Assembly: GCA_003165075.1 (NCBI GenBank)
Contig: PLSM01000127.1
Coordinates: 1 to 36,654 of the forward strand
Direction of reading: 5' to 3'
Source of the DNA: Acidobacteriaceae bacterium
Lineage (GTDB): Bacteria; Acidobacteriota; Terriglobia; Terriglobales; Acidobacteriaceae
DNA length: 36,654 nt
Part shown: positions 1 through 7,720 of the stretch, one piece after another
How the letters are laid out: every line of letters begins with the position of its first letter
Numbering within the stretch: the stretch's first letter is position 1
The notes under the pieces: model-generated
Databases searched by the model: none
The model's input: only the letters and a program-made list of their open reading frames with translations
What the model was told of the DNA's origin: nothing
Program-made: the position numbers and the translations under genes

Positions 1-862
1 CTGCGTTACGCAGGGCATACGTCAGCAGCAGCACAGTCGCAAGACGCCGGAAGGTCTCATACTGGCGCTCGCCCGGTACATGGTCCCGCATGGCTCGCGC
101 AATGCGCTCCCAGGTCGTTTCGTACTTCGCCGCAGGCCGCAGCCCGAGCAGTGCACAGAGATCCTCCATGCCCCAATGGAGCTGCCCCTGCTCATCCACA
201 TCGAAGCGATAAACCACCAGAGCATTGCCGTCTTCGGATACCTCCGTTCTGGCGCTGGGCAGCACCTTTGCCACAACCTGCATACAGAGGTGTTCGTTGA
301 GAGCGGCAAATGGCAGCCTACTCGACGAACCTTTGATGATGTGCTTCCGCGTCAGCAGAGAGACCTTTTGGTGCGGTTGAAACTGCTCGGCGGCGCTTGT
401 CCGCGTCTCCGTATCCATGAACTTCGGCAGGATGCCCGAGACGCCACTGGCGGCGTGTTGGCGAACAAGCTCCGCAAATGCCTCTTCGGAGTTGTCGCCG
501 CGCAGCAGCTCGGCGACTTCGACCGGCGTGGCCGGTTCGTCCAGCACGGCCCCCGGCGCAGCCACCTGAACGCGCCCAACCATGTTGCGGCCGATGACCG
601 AGAGCAGCGCAATGGGATCGGCTCCAATGTGTGGCCCGAACTGTTCCTGCAATATCTGGAGGAGGTAGCCTTCCGGCAAGTTCATCTGGAAGACCGGATG
701 CAATGGGTCGTCCCAAACCCAGGACTCGGTTCGTACCGGCATGGTAAGGGAGACAAAGCGGTCTGGCGCGGCATCCGGTCGATAGGTGAGCACACTCTTG
801 AAATCGCCGACCGGCTCCAGCACGGCGACTTCCTGGCCGAGAACATAGACAGAGAGCTTCAT
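1..862 (-). CDS. hipA: HipA-family serine/threonine kinase toxin, partial (3' end beyond window)
   Basis: The minus-strand frame opens with ATG at 862-860 and stays open for 287 codons to the window edge, so the C-terminal part is missing. The N-terminus (MKLSVYVLGQEVAVLEPVG) and the segment around residues 55-105 (FQMNLPEGYLL, then LLSVIGRNMVGRVQV) match the HipA N-terminal domain. SGVSGILPKF near residue 145 corresponds to the loop that carries the regulatory serine in HipA kinases, and KHIIKGSSS with NEHLCMQVVAKVL follows as in the family. HipA toxins phosphorylate a cellular target (glutamyl-tRNA synthetase in E. coli) and cause growth arrest. The start overlaps the hipB stop by ATGA, so the pair is translationally coupled. 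Catalytic Asp residues lie outside the window, so activity cannot be judged. Confidence 0.88.
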   Translation of the reverse strand, partial: MKLSVYVLGQEVAVLEPVGDFKSVLTYRPDAAPDRFVSLTMPVRTESWVWDDPLHPVFQMNLPEGYLLQILQEQFGPHIGADPIALLSVIGRNMVGRVQVAAPGAVLDEPATPVEVAELLRGDNSEEAFAELVRQHAASGVSGILPKFMDTETRTSAAEQFQPHQKVSLLTRKHIIKGSSSRLPFAALNEHLCMQVVAKVLPSARTEVSEDGNALVVYRFDVDEQGQLHWGMEDLCALLGLRPAAKYETTWERIARAMRDHVPGERQYETFRRLATVLLLTYALRNA

Positions 863-1113
863 ACGCCACCGCGCTCCCGCCGCAATTGATCGAGAGAGCC
901 GGATGCGTCGGCTTCAGCGAAGATCATCTCCAGGCCCAAAACCGCCAGAACCGCCAGCAGCTTGCGGGCGCCAAACTCTGTCACTCGTCCGCCCTCAAAC
1001 CGGGCAACCAGTTCGCGTGTGACTCCAGCCTGACGTGCAAGCTCTGCCTGCGTCAGGTGGCGCTCCTTGCGTCGGACCGCAACCGCCTCGCCGAGTTCTA
1101 GTAGGCTCTTCAT
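859..1113 (-). CDS. hipB: HipB-like XRE-family antitoxin/repressor
   Basis: This 84-aa protein has a helix-turn-helix of XRE type over residues 12-55: LTQAELARQAGVTRELVARF followed by an EGG turn. Its position immediately upstream of hipA, with an ATGA stop/start overlap, is the standard antitoxin-toxin order. HipB proteins neutralise HipA and repress their own promoter. The start ATG at 1113-1111 is preceded only 7 bases upstream by TATAAT and has no Shine-Dalgarno sequence, so the mRNA may be leaderless. An inverted repeat just upstream is the likely operator. Confidence 0.88.
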   Translation of the reverse strand: MKSLLELGEAVAVRRKERHLTQAELARQAGVTRELVARFEGGRVTEFGARKLLAVLAVLGLEMIFAEADASGSLDQLRRERGGV

Positions 1114-1120
1114 GAAGTGA

Positions 1121-1151
1121 ATTATACATCACGTATAAGAAGATATGGCAA
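1121..1151 (-). promoter_or_regulatory. Predicted hipBA promoter, probably giving a leaderless mRNA
   Basis: On the minus strand TATAAT (1126-1121) is a perfect -10 box, with TTGCCA (1151-1146) as a five-of-six -35 box at a long 19-bp spacing. Only tcacttc separates the -10 from the hipB ATG, so the expected transcription start falls on or next to the A of the start codon. This is a prediction from sequence only. Confidence 0.6.
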
Positions 1152-1166
1152 GATATGTGATGTATA
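1123..1166. promoter_or_regulatory. Inverted repeat over the hipBA promoter (likely HipB operator)
   Basis: TATACATCAC (1123-1132) and GTGATGTATA (1157-1166) are perfect 10-bp inverted copies 24 bp apart, centred on the promoter. The left arm also contains a smaller palindrome, TATAC-N5-GTATA (1123-1137), which resembles in form the spaced half-sites bound by E. coli HipB. Overlap with the -10 and -35 elements suggests autorepression. Confidence 0.6.
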
Positions 1167-1602
1167 GTTCTCTTTAGAATACGTTTTGCGTTCTCTGTCA
1201 ATGAAACGAGAAAAGAGCCGGGGCACCACGCAGCGTGAAGCCGCTGGAGAATAAATCAGCAACCCGCGCCCCCCCATTTCTTGACACTCTCCATGGTCTC
1301 GCGGGCGAGTGCCTCTTGCTCTGCGCCCTGGCACAAGAACTGTCGCGCAAGGGCGCATATTGTCGTACAAATGGCATATCACGTCTTACGTTTGATTTCA
1401 TCTGGAGCTGCTAATGCAGCAAGTGACTGAAAATGGGACACATGGGGGAGGGGGGGTACGTTATAAAGTAATAAATGTCTGGCATTAGTCTCACATTTTT
1501 CTTGAGTCTTTCACATCCGTGTGCTATGTTTTGTGACATCCTGATTTTGCGTCGTGCGAACAGTACGCGCAGTTTGTTTAATCCCTTCCGGGTCAAATTC
1601 CC
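1167..1602. other. Intergenic stretch without a recognisable gene
   Basis: No frame here carries a family motif that I recognise. There is a short G-run (about 1444-1456) and several short ORFs without ribosome binding sites. A minus-strand stretch around 1205-1330 could be the decayed C-terminus of some protein, but this is too weak to name. The stretch separates hipBA from the polysaccharide locus. Confidence 0.4.
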
Positions 1603-1616
1603 CGCCGCTTGCGGCG
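1603..1616. repeat. Perfect hairpin CGCCGC-tt-GCGGCG upstream of the IS200-like relic
   Basis: A 6-bp GC stem with a two-base loop lies 13 bases before the tnpA-like ATG. IS200/IS605 elements are recognised through subterminal hairpins rather than inverted terminal repeats, so this may be the relic left-end hairpin. Confidence 0.45.
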
Positions 1617-1629
1617 TAGCCTTGAATGG

Positions 1630-1741
1630 ATGAGCGAATACATCCACAAGAGCCACAACGTGACGGTATTGCTGTACCACTTGGTATATCCTGCCAAGTG
1701 TATTTCCTGCCAAGTATCGACGGTCGGTGATCGACGATCGT
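1630..1741 (+). pseudogene. tnpA: IS200/IS605-family TnpA (Y1 transposase), N-terminal relic
   Basis: From ATG 1630 the frame reads MSEYIHKSHNVTVLLYHLVY followed by PAK, a typical IS200-like transposase N-terminus. The expected continuation, PAKYRRSVIDDR, resumes 16 bp further on in another frame. CCTGCCAAGT occurs at 1690-1699 and again at 1706-1715, and removing 16 bp restores one continuous frame. After about 1741 the similarity stops, so the HUH motif and catalytic tyrosine are gone. The element is dead and truncated. Confidence 0.7.
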
Positions 1742-1908
1742 TCTCGGCCCAGTGTCATGGGGCTGGGAGGGGCGAAGCCCGTCTCAAACTTCCTTCCGAA
1801 TATCTATCTATATGAGTTAACCCCCGATAGGGTAGTTCCTCCAATTGTCGCCAAATAAGTGTGAGTGGCAAGCGCGGCCCAGAGTTTCTGGGCGGCATCT
1901 GAACTCCG

Positions 1909-2181
1909 ATGACAGTCATGAAGCCTCGTACCCGAATGATTAGCGTCCGGCTCTCCGAAGAGGAGTACTCGGCTCTCAGACGGCTTTGTTCCGTTACCGG
2001 CGCACGAAGCGTATCGGACCTTACGCGCGACGCCATGCGCGTGCTGCTGAATGGTGGAAATCGAGAGGATGGGCTGGGGAGTCACATGGATGAGTTTCGC
2101 GCTGAAATTAGGAATCTGGGCAAAACGATAGAGCAACTTGCGGCGAAAGTCACAACGCTCAAGACTGACAGCGACCACTGA
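1909..2181 (+). CDS. Ribbon-helix-helix (CopG/Arc-like) small protein
   Basis: This 90-aa protein has an N-terminal RHH-like segment (MISVRLSEEEYSALRRLCSV, residues 10-29, then SVSDLTRDAMRVLL). The charged C-terminal half (FRAEIRNLGKTIEQLAAKV) looks like a short coiled coil. RHH proteins bind DNA as dimers through the first beta strand. It is the first gene on the + strand, 46 bp before the polysaccharide genes, so a local regulatory role is possible but unproven. There is no clear ribosome binding site before ATG 1909; an in-frame ATG at 1918 is the alternative start. Confidence 0.7.
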   Translation: MTVMKPRTRMISVRLSEEEYSALRRLCSVTGARSVSDLTRDAMRVLLNGGNREDGLGSHMDEFRAEIRNLGKTIEQLAAKVTTLKTDSDH

Positions 2182-2227
2182 ATGAGATCGCAGAACTAAG
2201 AGAGAATCTGAGAGGAAGCTACCGATA

Positions 2228-3397
2228 TTGAACACCTGCAGAAGAGCGCTGTTCTCACCCGATGGCGTTCAGGGTAAGCTCTTGCCGCCAGTGACGCTTG
2301 CCATGTTTACATTGCTGACCAGAGTGCTCTGCCGTGGCTCCGTCTATTGGGCCGATGGTCCGGCACATATCCGCTCTATCTTGGGGAAGGCGTATGTAAT
2401 CCAACCACCGGGCTACTGGCTGTTCAACCGTATCGCCGGACTCTTCCCCAACCCGATTACGGCCATTTCGGTGATGAACATTTTATTCTCGGTTGTGGCT
2501 GTAGTTGTGTTCTACTACACAGCGCTTTTCTTTACTGGGCGAAGGAACGCATTCCTGGCCGCATTAGCGTATTCCTCTATTTTTTACATTTGGTTTTCAG
2601 GCGAGGTGCATAGCACATACGCTTCCCAGGCCCTGTTCCCGGTCTTCATCTTTTACGCGTTGCTATGCTACGAGCGGAAGAAGGCAAACCGTTTTTTATG
2701 GCTCGCGGCTGTTTTGTTCGCAGCCGGGGCAGGGCTGCGTCCGTCTGACGGCGCCTTCCTCCTTCCTATGCTTGTGTATTATTCCGCTGTTCGATTGCCT
2801 TGGAAGAAGGCCGCTCTCTTTCTCGCAGTTAGTATCGTTCTGTGCCTCGCCTGGGTTGTTCCGACTGCCTTCGCCTACCGTCACAACTTGTGGGTATCCG
2901 ATGTCTCGGGTTTAGCAGGCGTTCGAGCCTATATGTCGAATATCGTAAAGGTCAGATCGATCACGGCCGGAGTGAGTGCTTATTCGATGGCCAATATCAC
3001 CCGATATATTTTCCCTCTTCTGGTTGCGTTCTGGCCTATCCTGACTATCGCCGTTTTGAACATGATTCACCACTGGAAAGACTGGCGCATCCGTATGACG
3101 TTGCTTCGGATTCTGCCGGGATCCTTGTTCTTCACCCTAAGTTACATGTCGAATGCGCCATATCTGGTTTTCTTGTCGGCTGCGATACTCTTGTTGGCCG
3201 TGAGTGCACCGCGGATGATGGTAGTGACCGCGTTATGGAACACTGTTTTTTTTCTGGGCTTTAGCCCGATTCCGTCACAGCGGCTCTTGATCAATGTTTG
3301 GAACTGCTACGCCGTAGAATATACGCGCTACGCTATAGAGCATCACTGGGATCCAAACCTGTCGCAAGTGATGAGTTCTATCGGCATCGAGCAATAG
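2228..3397 (+). CDS. GT-C fold membrane glycosyltransferase-like protein (GT39/PMT_2-like)
   Basis: The 389-aa polytopic membrane protein has about nine or ten hydrophobic segments. Its first loop carries YWADGPAHIRSILGKAYV followed by a PPGY motif (D43 near the start). An acidic residue in the first periplasmic loop followed by a PPG segment is typical of GT-C enzymes of the PMT_2/DUF2029 type, which use polyprenyl-phosphate sugars as donors and act on the periplasmic side. The TTG start at 2228 is chosen because GAGGA lies 11 bp upstream. It could add a side sugar to the polymer or glycosylate a protein; the substrate cannot be read from the sequence. Confidence 0.6.
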   Translation: MNTCRRALFSPDGVQGKLLPPVTLAMFTLLTRVLCRGSVYWADGPAHIRSILGKAYVIQPPGYWLFNRIAGLFPNPITAISVMNILFSVVAVVVFYYTALFFTGRRNAFLAALAYSSIFYIWFSGEVHSTYASQALFPVFIFYALLCYERKKANRFLWLAAVLFAAGAGLRPSDGAFLLPMLVYYSAVRLPWKKAALFLAVSIVLCLAWVVPTAFAYRHNLWVSDVSGLAGVRAYMSNIVKVRSITAGVSAYSMANITRYIFPLLVAFWPILTIAVLNMIHHWKDWRIRMTLLRILPGSLFFTLSYMSNAPYLVFLSAAILLLAVSAPRMMVVTALWNTVFFLGFSPIPSQRLLINVWNCYAVEYTRYAIEHHWDPNLSQVMSSIGIEQ

Positions 3398-3447
3398 GAT
3401 ACATGGGGATGGAAAGGATGCCGCAAACCGGTATCCGGGAGTTGTTT

Positions 3448-4422
3448 ATGAGATGCTTAACCATTTCGCTTCTGGCAGTTGCCATTGCCAGTTCAGCTTC
3501 GGCACAACAGCAGGGCACCCCAAACCACGGTAGTGGGGCAACGTCCCTCAGCGAAAGCTCCAATCTTCCAGTGGAGAAGATTGGCAAGGACGATCTGGTG
3601 GGAATCACGGTTTACGATTCACCGGAATTGACGCGTAGTGTTCGAGTGGATGCAAACGGCGAAATCCGCCTGCCGATGCTTCGGCAGCGCATCAAGGCCG
3701 CAGGCCTCCTTCCTGAAGAGCTTGAGACTGCTATTACGAAGGCCTTGACTGATGAGAATGTGCTGGTTGAGCCCATCGTGACAATCTCGGTCGTGGAGTA
3801 TCGCAGTCGGCCGATCTCTGTTGTGGGGGCCGTTAAGAACCCCTTGACGTTTCAGGCCACAGGCACGGTCACGCTGCTTGACGCCATCTCACAGGCGGGG
3901 GGACTCACGGAGAATGCCGGATCGGAGATTCTAGTAAGCAGTCAGCCATCGGGTACGAGCGACAAATCGGTTAGCCTAATTCAGCGGATTCCGGTCCACG
4001 GCCTTATTAGCGGAGAAGATCCGACGTTGAACCTCCATCTTGAGGGCGGAGAAGAAGTCCGCGTTCCAGAGGCCGGCCGGGTCTTCGTTCTGGGCAGGGT
4101 GAAGCATCCGGGCGCGTTCTTTATTACGGATGGTTCCGAAAGCAGCGTCATGAAAGCGCTCGCCCTTTCAGAAGGGTTGGACACTTTTTCCAGCCACAAG
4201 GCTTACATCTACCGTCTTGAAGGCGGTAGCGGCGGTAGGAGCGAAATTCCGATTGAATTGAACAAGATCCTGGATCGCAAATCCCCGGACGTGCCGTTGA
4301 TGGCAAACGACATACTCTACATCCCGGACGCTACCGGTACCCGGGCAAGTCTGAAGGTTTTGGAAACATCCGTCGGTATAGGCGCCGCTCTTGGCGCCGC
4401 CGCGCTCTACATCTATCACTAG
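3448..4422 (+). CDS. Wza-like outer-membrane polysaccharide export protein (OPX)
   Basis: ATG 3448 is chosen because GGGAG lies 6 bp upstream and a signal peptide starts there (MRCLTISLLAVAIASSASA, cleavage after A19). A longer frame reaches back to 3298 but overlaps the previous gene. The mature protein has a Poly_export domain (residues about 40-125), then two SLBB-type domains (about 120-165 and 210-280; VFVLGRVKHPGAFF marks the second). It ends in a hydrophobic helix (TSVGIGAALGAAALYIYH). OPX proteins form the outer-membrane or periplasmic channel for capsule export. There is no lipobox cysteine, unlike E. coli Wza. It lies 18 bp before the Wzc-like gene. Confidence 0.9.
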   Translation: MRCLTISLLAVAIASSASAQQQGTPNHGSGATSLSESSNLPVEKIGKDDLVGITVYDSPELTRSVRVDANGEIRLPMLRQRIKAAGLLPEELETAITKALTDENVLVEPIVTISVVEYRSRPISVVGAVKNPLTFQATGTVTLLDAISQAGGLTENAGSEILVSSQPSGTSDKSVSLIQRIPVHGLISGEDPTLNLHLEGGEEVRVPEAGRVFVLGRVKHPGAFFITDGSESSVMKALALSEGLDTFSSHKAYIYRLEGGSGGRSEIPIELNKILDRKSPDVPLMANDILYIPDATGTRASLKVLETSVGIGAALGAAALYIYH

Positions 4423-4440
4423 GATATTTGAGGAGAACCA

Positions 4441-6669
4441 ATGCCTGAACAATCGCGGCTGGCGGAGATAATCCCTCCTGTGCAGTCGAACAATCTGCCG
4501 GCGGTGACCTACTACCCGCCGATTCCGCTGCAGCAGGACTTCGAACCGGAAGCTCCCTCGGTTCCCCTGTCGCACTACCTTTGGGTTCTGCGGCGGCATC
4601 TCTGGGAAATGATCGCCTTTGTGACGACCTGTGTACTGGTGACTGCTGTAGTTTCTGCGCGGCTGCAACCTATCTACGAATCGACGGCGACAGTTGATGT
4701 CGACCGGCAGGCACCGTCTGAGGTCGTCGGCCAGGACTCAACGCGGTCCAGTGCCCCCAACGACGCGGACCAGTTTCTCGCCACGCAGGTCAAATTGATC
4801 CAATCGGATGGCGTGTTGCGCCCTGTGGCTGAGCAATTCCATCTGTTGGATCGCGAAGGGCAGCTAAAGAGGATGAGCCCCGAGAAGGCGCAGGAGACGG
4901 CTCAAGCGCCAGTGACGTTGAGCCGTCTTAAAGTGACCCGCCCTCCGAACACATATCTGTTGTTAATCAGCTACCGTTCTCCAGATCCCGGCCTTGCCGC
5001 TGACGTGGCGAATGCAATCGCGAACTCCTATCTGGCACACACATATGATATTCGTATCCGGTCGTCGGCCAGCTTATCGACCTTTATGGAGAAACAGCTC
5101 GATGAGTTGAGGGCGAAGATGGAAAAATCCGGCCTTGCCCTCGCGCAGTTTGAAAAGGACCTGGACGTTATCAATCCGGAAGAGAAGACCAACATCCTCT
5201 CGTCGCGCCTGTTGCAATTGAATACCGAATACACGACCGCTCAAGCTGAGAGAGTCCAGAAGGAAGCGGCCTGGAACGCCATGAAATCCGGTTCGCTGGA
5301 AGCGGTGCAAGTTTCCTCCCAAGGACAAGACCTTGCAAAGCTGAGCGATAGTCTCAACCAGGCGCGCCAGCGATTTGCTCTAGTCAAAGCGACCTATGGG
5401 TCTACTCATCCGGAATACCGCAAGGCCGCCTCCGAACTGGCGGAAGTGGAGAGGCAGTTCGAGAGCACGCGCAACAATATCGCCGAGAGAATCGCGGTAG
5501 AGTATCGTGAAGCGCTGAATCGTGAACAGATGCTACAGAAAACTGTAGCAGAGACCAAGGCGGAATGGGACCGTGTCAACTCCCGATCATTTGAGTATCA
5601 GCAGTTGAAGCGGGAGGCCGATGCCGATAAGACTCTGTACGACGAGCTCATTCGGAAGATCCGGGAAGCGGACATTAATGCCGGCTTTCAAAACAACAAC
5701 ATTCGGATCGCCGATGTGGCGCGGCCACCGTTGGGGCCAGTGTTTCCCAATATAAAGCTTAATCTCATTCTGGCGTTTCTCTTTTCAACCCTTCTTGCGG
5801 TAGGCGCGGCGCTGTTGCAGGACACGCTCGATACCACCCTCCGCGATCCGAAGGAGGCCAGCCGGTTCCTCGGCACCGATGTCATTGGGACGATGCCCGT
5901 TGACCGCCTTGCAGCCCAACTTCCAAGGGCTGCAGCGCCGGTTACCGCGGCCGCCATTGTGCCCAAACCCCCTCAGGGCGGAAAAGGAAAGAACTACTAT
6001 CGGTCTACCTCCGATTTCGAGGAGGCTGTACGGACGATCCGCAATACCATCCTGCTCTCCGACTTCGAGGGGCGGTTGCGCTCAATTGTGATCACCAGCG
6101 CCGCTCCCAGCGAAGGGAAGACGACAATCGCGGCTCATCTTGCCATAGCCAACGCCGACCGTGGCAAGAAGACGCTGATTGTAGACGGCGATCTTCGCCG
6201 CCCCAGCCTCCATACAAAATTCGGAATAACCCCGCGAGAAGGGCTCTCCAATGTCCTGACCGGCGAAATGCAGTGGCAGGATGTCGTGCTCCCGGTGGAG
6301 GGTAAGCCCAACTTGAGTGTCCTGCCGGCTGGGCTGGGTTCTCATCGCGCAGCCGACCTGATAGGCCCGCGACTTGCCACTCTATTGGACGAGTTCGCGA
6401 AGGAATACGATCTCGTGATCTTGGACTCGCCTCCCCTCCTCGGTTTTGCGGAGTGTCTCCAGATGGCCACAGCAGCCGATGGAGTGCTCATTATCAGCCG
6501 GGCCGGAGAAACCAGGCGCGGGGCCGTTGCCGAGGTGATTTCGGTACTAAATAGGCTGCGGGCCAATATCATTGGTGTTGTTCTGAACCAGGTAAGCCAA
6601 AACACCTCTTCGGATGGGTACTCATCTTATGGGTATTACAACTACGGGCACTACCATAAATCAGAATGA
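4441..6669 (+). CDS. Wzc-like polysaccharide co-polymerase with C-terminal tyrosine autokinase
   Basis: This 742-aa protein has a Wzz domain with TM1 at about residues 52-75, a long periplasmic coiled coil (about 205-415) and TM2 at about 438-462. A cytoplasmic BY-kinase domain follows. Walker A is SAAPSEGKTT (K560), Walker A' is LIVDGDLRRP (D582, D584) and Walker B is LVILDSPPL (D662). The tail carries a cluster of six tyrosines (GYSSYGYYNYGHYHK), the usual autophosphorylation site. Such proteins set chain length and couple polymerisation to export by cycles of phosphorylation. The start has a good site, AGGAG, 5 bp upstream. No Wzb phosphatase is encoded nearby. Confidence 0.95.
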   Translation: MPEQSRLAEIIPPVQSNNLPAVTYYPPIPLQQDFEPEAPSVPLSHYLWVLRRHLWEMIAFVTTCVLVTAVVSARLQPIYESTATVDVDRQAPSEVVGQDSTRSSAPNDADQFLATQVKLIQSDGVLRPVAEQFHLLDREGQLKRMSPEKAQETAQAPVTLSRLKVTRPPNTYLLLISYRSPDPGLAADVANAIANSYLAHTYDIRIRSSASLSTFMEKQLDELRAKMEKSGLALAQFEKDLDVINPEEKTNILSSRLLQLNTEYTTAQAERVQKEAAWNAMKSGSLEAVQVSSQGQDLAKLSDSLNQARQRFALVKATYGSTHPEYRKAASELAEVERQFESTRNNIAERIAVEYREALNREQMLQKTVAETKAEWDRVNSRSFEYQQLKREADADKTLYDELIRKIREADINAGFQNNNIRIADVARPPLGPVFPNIKLNLILAFLFSTLLAVGAALLQDTLDTTLRDPKEASRFLGTDVIGTMPVDRLAAQLPRAAAPVTAAAIVPKPPQGGKGKNYYRSTSDFEEAVRTIRNTILLSDFEGRLRSIVITSAAPSEGKTTIAAHLAIANADRGKKTLIVDGDLRRPSLHTKFGITPREGLSNVLTGEMQWQDVVLPVEGKPNLSVLPAGLGSHRAADLIGPRLATLLDEFAKEYDLVILDSPPLLGFAECLQMATAADGVLIISRAGETRRGAVAEVISVLNRLRANIIGVVLNQVSQNTSSDGYSSYGYYNYGHYHKSE

Positions 6670-6691
6670 TGAACTGCGTGGCATCCGTTAC

Positions 6692-6781
6692 GCTGGGTTG
6701 GGTGCGGTCCAGACCTTATACTTGGCTCTTCTCATCCACAGACAACACTCGGGCGTGGGCGAGTGGGTTTAGCTTGGCGCA
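6692..6781 (-). pseudogene. IS630-family transposase relic (internal fragment)
   Basis: The minus strand reads NPLAHARVLSVDEKSQV, a stop, then GLDRTQPS. This matches the conserved IS630-type block VLSVDEKSQxQALDRTQP, which contains the first catalytic Asp of the DDE triad. A TAA replaces the expected Gln codon, and similarity ends on both sides within about 90 bp. No terminal repeats are visible. The fragment lies in the 256-bp gap between the wzc-like gene and rfbF, the boundary between the export and CDP-sugar modules. Confidence 0.72.
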
Positions 6782-6925
6782 CTGCTGGAAGGCTCGCCCC
6801 AGACCGAAACTCAGCCCAATAAGCCGATCTCCATTGAAGGCCCAAATCCTAACACCCGCCGCTATTGGCCACCTTGTCAGATTCTCTCTCAGAGCCCAAT
6901 TAGCAGCTGAAGTAGAGGCAAATCC

Positions 6926-7720
6926 ATGAAGGTAGTCATCCTGTGTGGCGGCCAAGGCACGCGCCTACGCGAAGAAACCGAGTACCGCCCAAAGCCGCTG
7001 GTCGAGATCGGCGGTCGCCCCGTCCTCTGGCACATCATGAAGTTATACGACCACTATGCTTTCCGGGACTTCGTGCTCTGCCTCGGATACCGGGGTAACA
7101 TGATCAAGGAGTACTTTCTCAACTACGAGGCAATGAACAATGATTTCACCATAAGCCTAGGTGAGAACTCCCGGATCAAGTTCAACGGCTTCCATAAGGA
7201 GCAGGACTTTTGCGTTACCCTTGCCAATACTGGACCCGAGACCATGACGGGCGGGAGAGTGAGGCGGATCCAAAACTACATTGATGACGACATCTTTATG
7301 GTCACATATGGGGACGGTCTGGCCGACGTAAATATTTCGGACTTGCTCAGGTTCCACCGCGCCCACGGAAAGCTTGCAACCGTCACTTCGGTTCGGCCCG
7401 TTTCCCGATTCGGGATTCTGGAACTTGATCAACTAGACCAGGTGGAGCACTTCACCGAAAAGCCGACGATTGACGGATGGGTGAATGCGGGCTTTTTCGT
7501 ATTCTCTCGCAAAATATTTAGCTACCTGTCCGGCGATGACTGTATCTTGGAACGGGAGCCCTTGCAGCAACTGGCAGCGGAAGGCCAGTTGATGGCCTTT
7601 CGACATGACGGTTTTTTCTTCGCCATGGACACGTATCGCGAGTATCAGCACCTCAACGCTCTTTGGTCAGCGGGGCAAGCTCCTTGGAAGGTTTGGGATG
7701 AATCCAAAGTATTGGTCTGA
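6926..7720 (+). CDS. rfbF: Glucose-1-phosphate cytidylyltransferase
   Basis: This 264-aa nucleotidyltransferase has the N-terminal signature [20 protein letters not shown] (residues 7-26), the catalytic Asp motif YGDGLADVN and the family-typical [10 protein letters not shown] and WVNAGFFVF. It makes CDP-glucose from CTP and glucose-1-phosphate, the first step to CDP-3,6-dideoxyhexoses. The length fits the family (about 257 aa). GAGG lies 7 bp before ATG 6926. It overlaps rfbG by 23 bp. Confidence 0.95.
   Translation: MKVVILCGGQGTRLREETEYRPKPLVEIGGRPVLWHIMKLYDHYAFRDFVLCLGYRGNMIKEYFLNYEAMNNDFTISLGENSRIKFNGFHKEQDFCVTLANTGPETMTGGRVRRIQNYIDDDIFMVTYGDGLADVNISDLLRFHRAHGKLATVTSVRPVSRFGILELDQLDQVEHFTEKPTIDGWVNAGFFVFSRKIFSYLSGDDCILEREPLQQLAAEGQLMAFRHDGFFFAMDTYREYQHLNALWSAGQAPWKVWDESKVLV

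Noticed and set aside
318..869. 183-codon minus-strand ORF in another frame of hipA
   Set aside because: Low-complexity Arg/Ala/Gly-rich product, overlapping the motif-bearing HipA frame that remains open to the window edge.
80..889. 269-codon + strand ORF opposite hipA
   Set aside because: It is antisense to the HipA frame, which carries family motifs; the + frame has no recognisable domain.
1411..1758. 115-codon minus-strand ORF
   Set aside because: It is the complement of the IS200-like tnpA relic; the protein similarity is on the + strand.
4380..4402. GGCGCC repeated around GCTCTT near the end of the Wza-like gene, as a possible terminator
   Set aside because: It lies inside the coding sequence for the C-terminal Gly/Ala helix, and no U-run follows.
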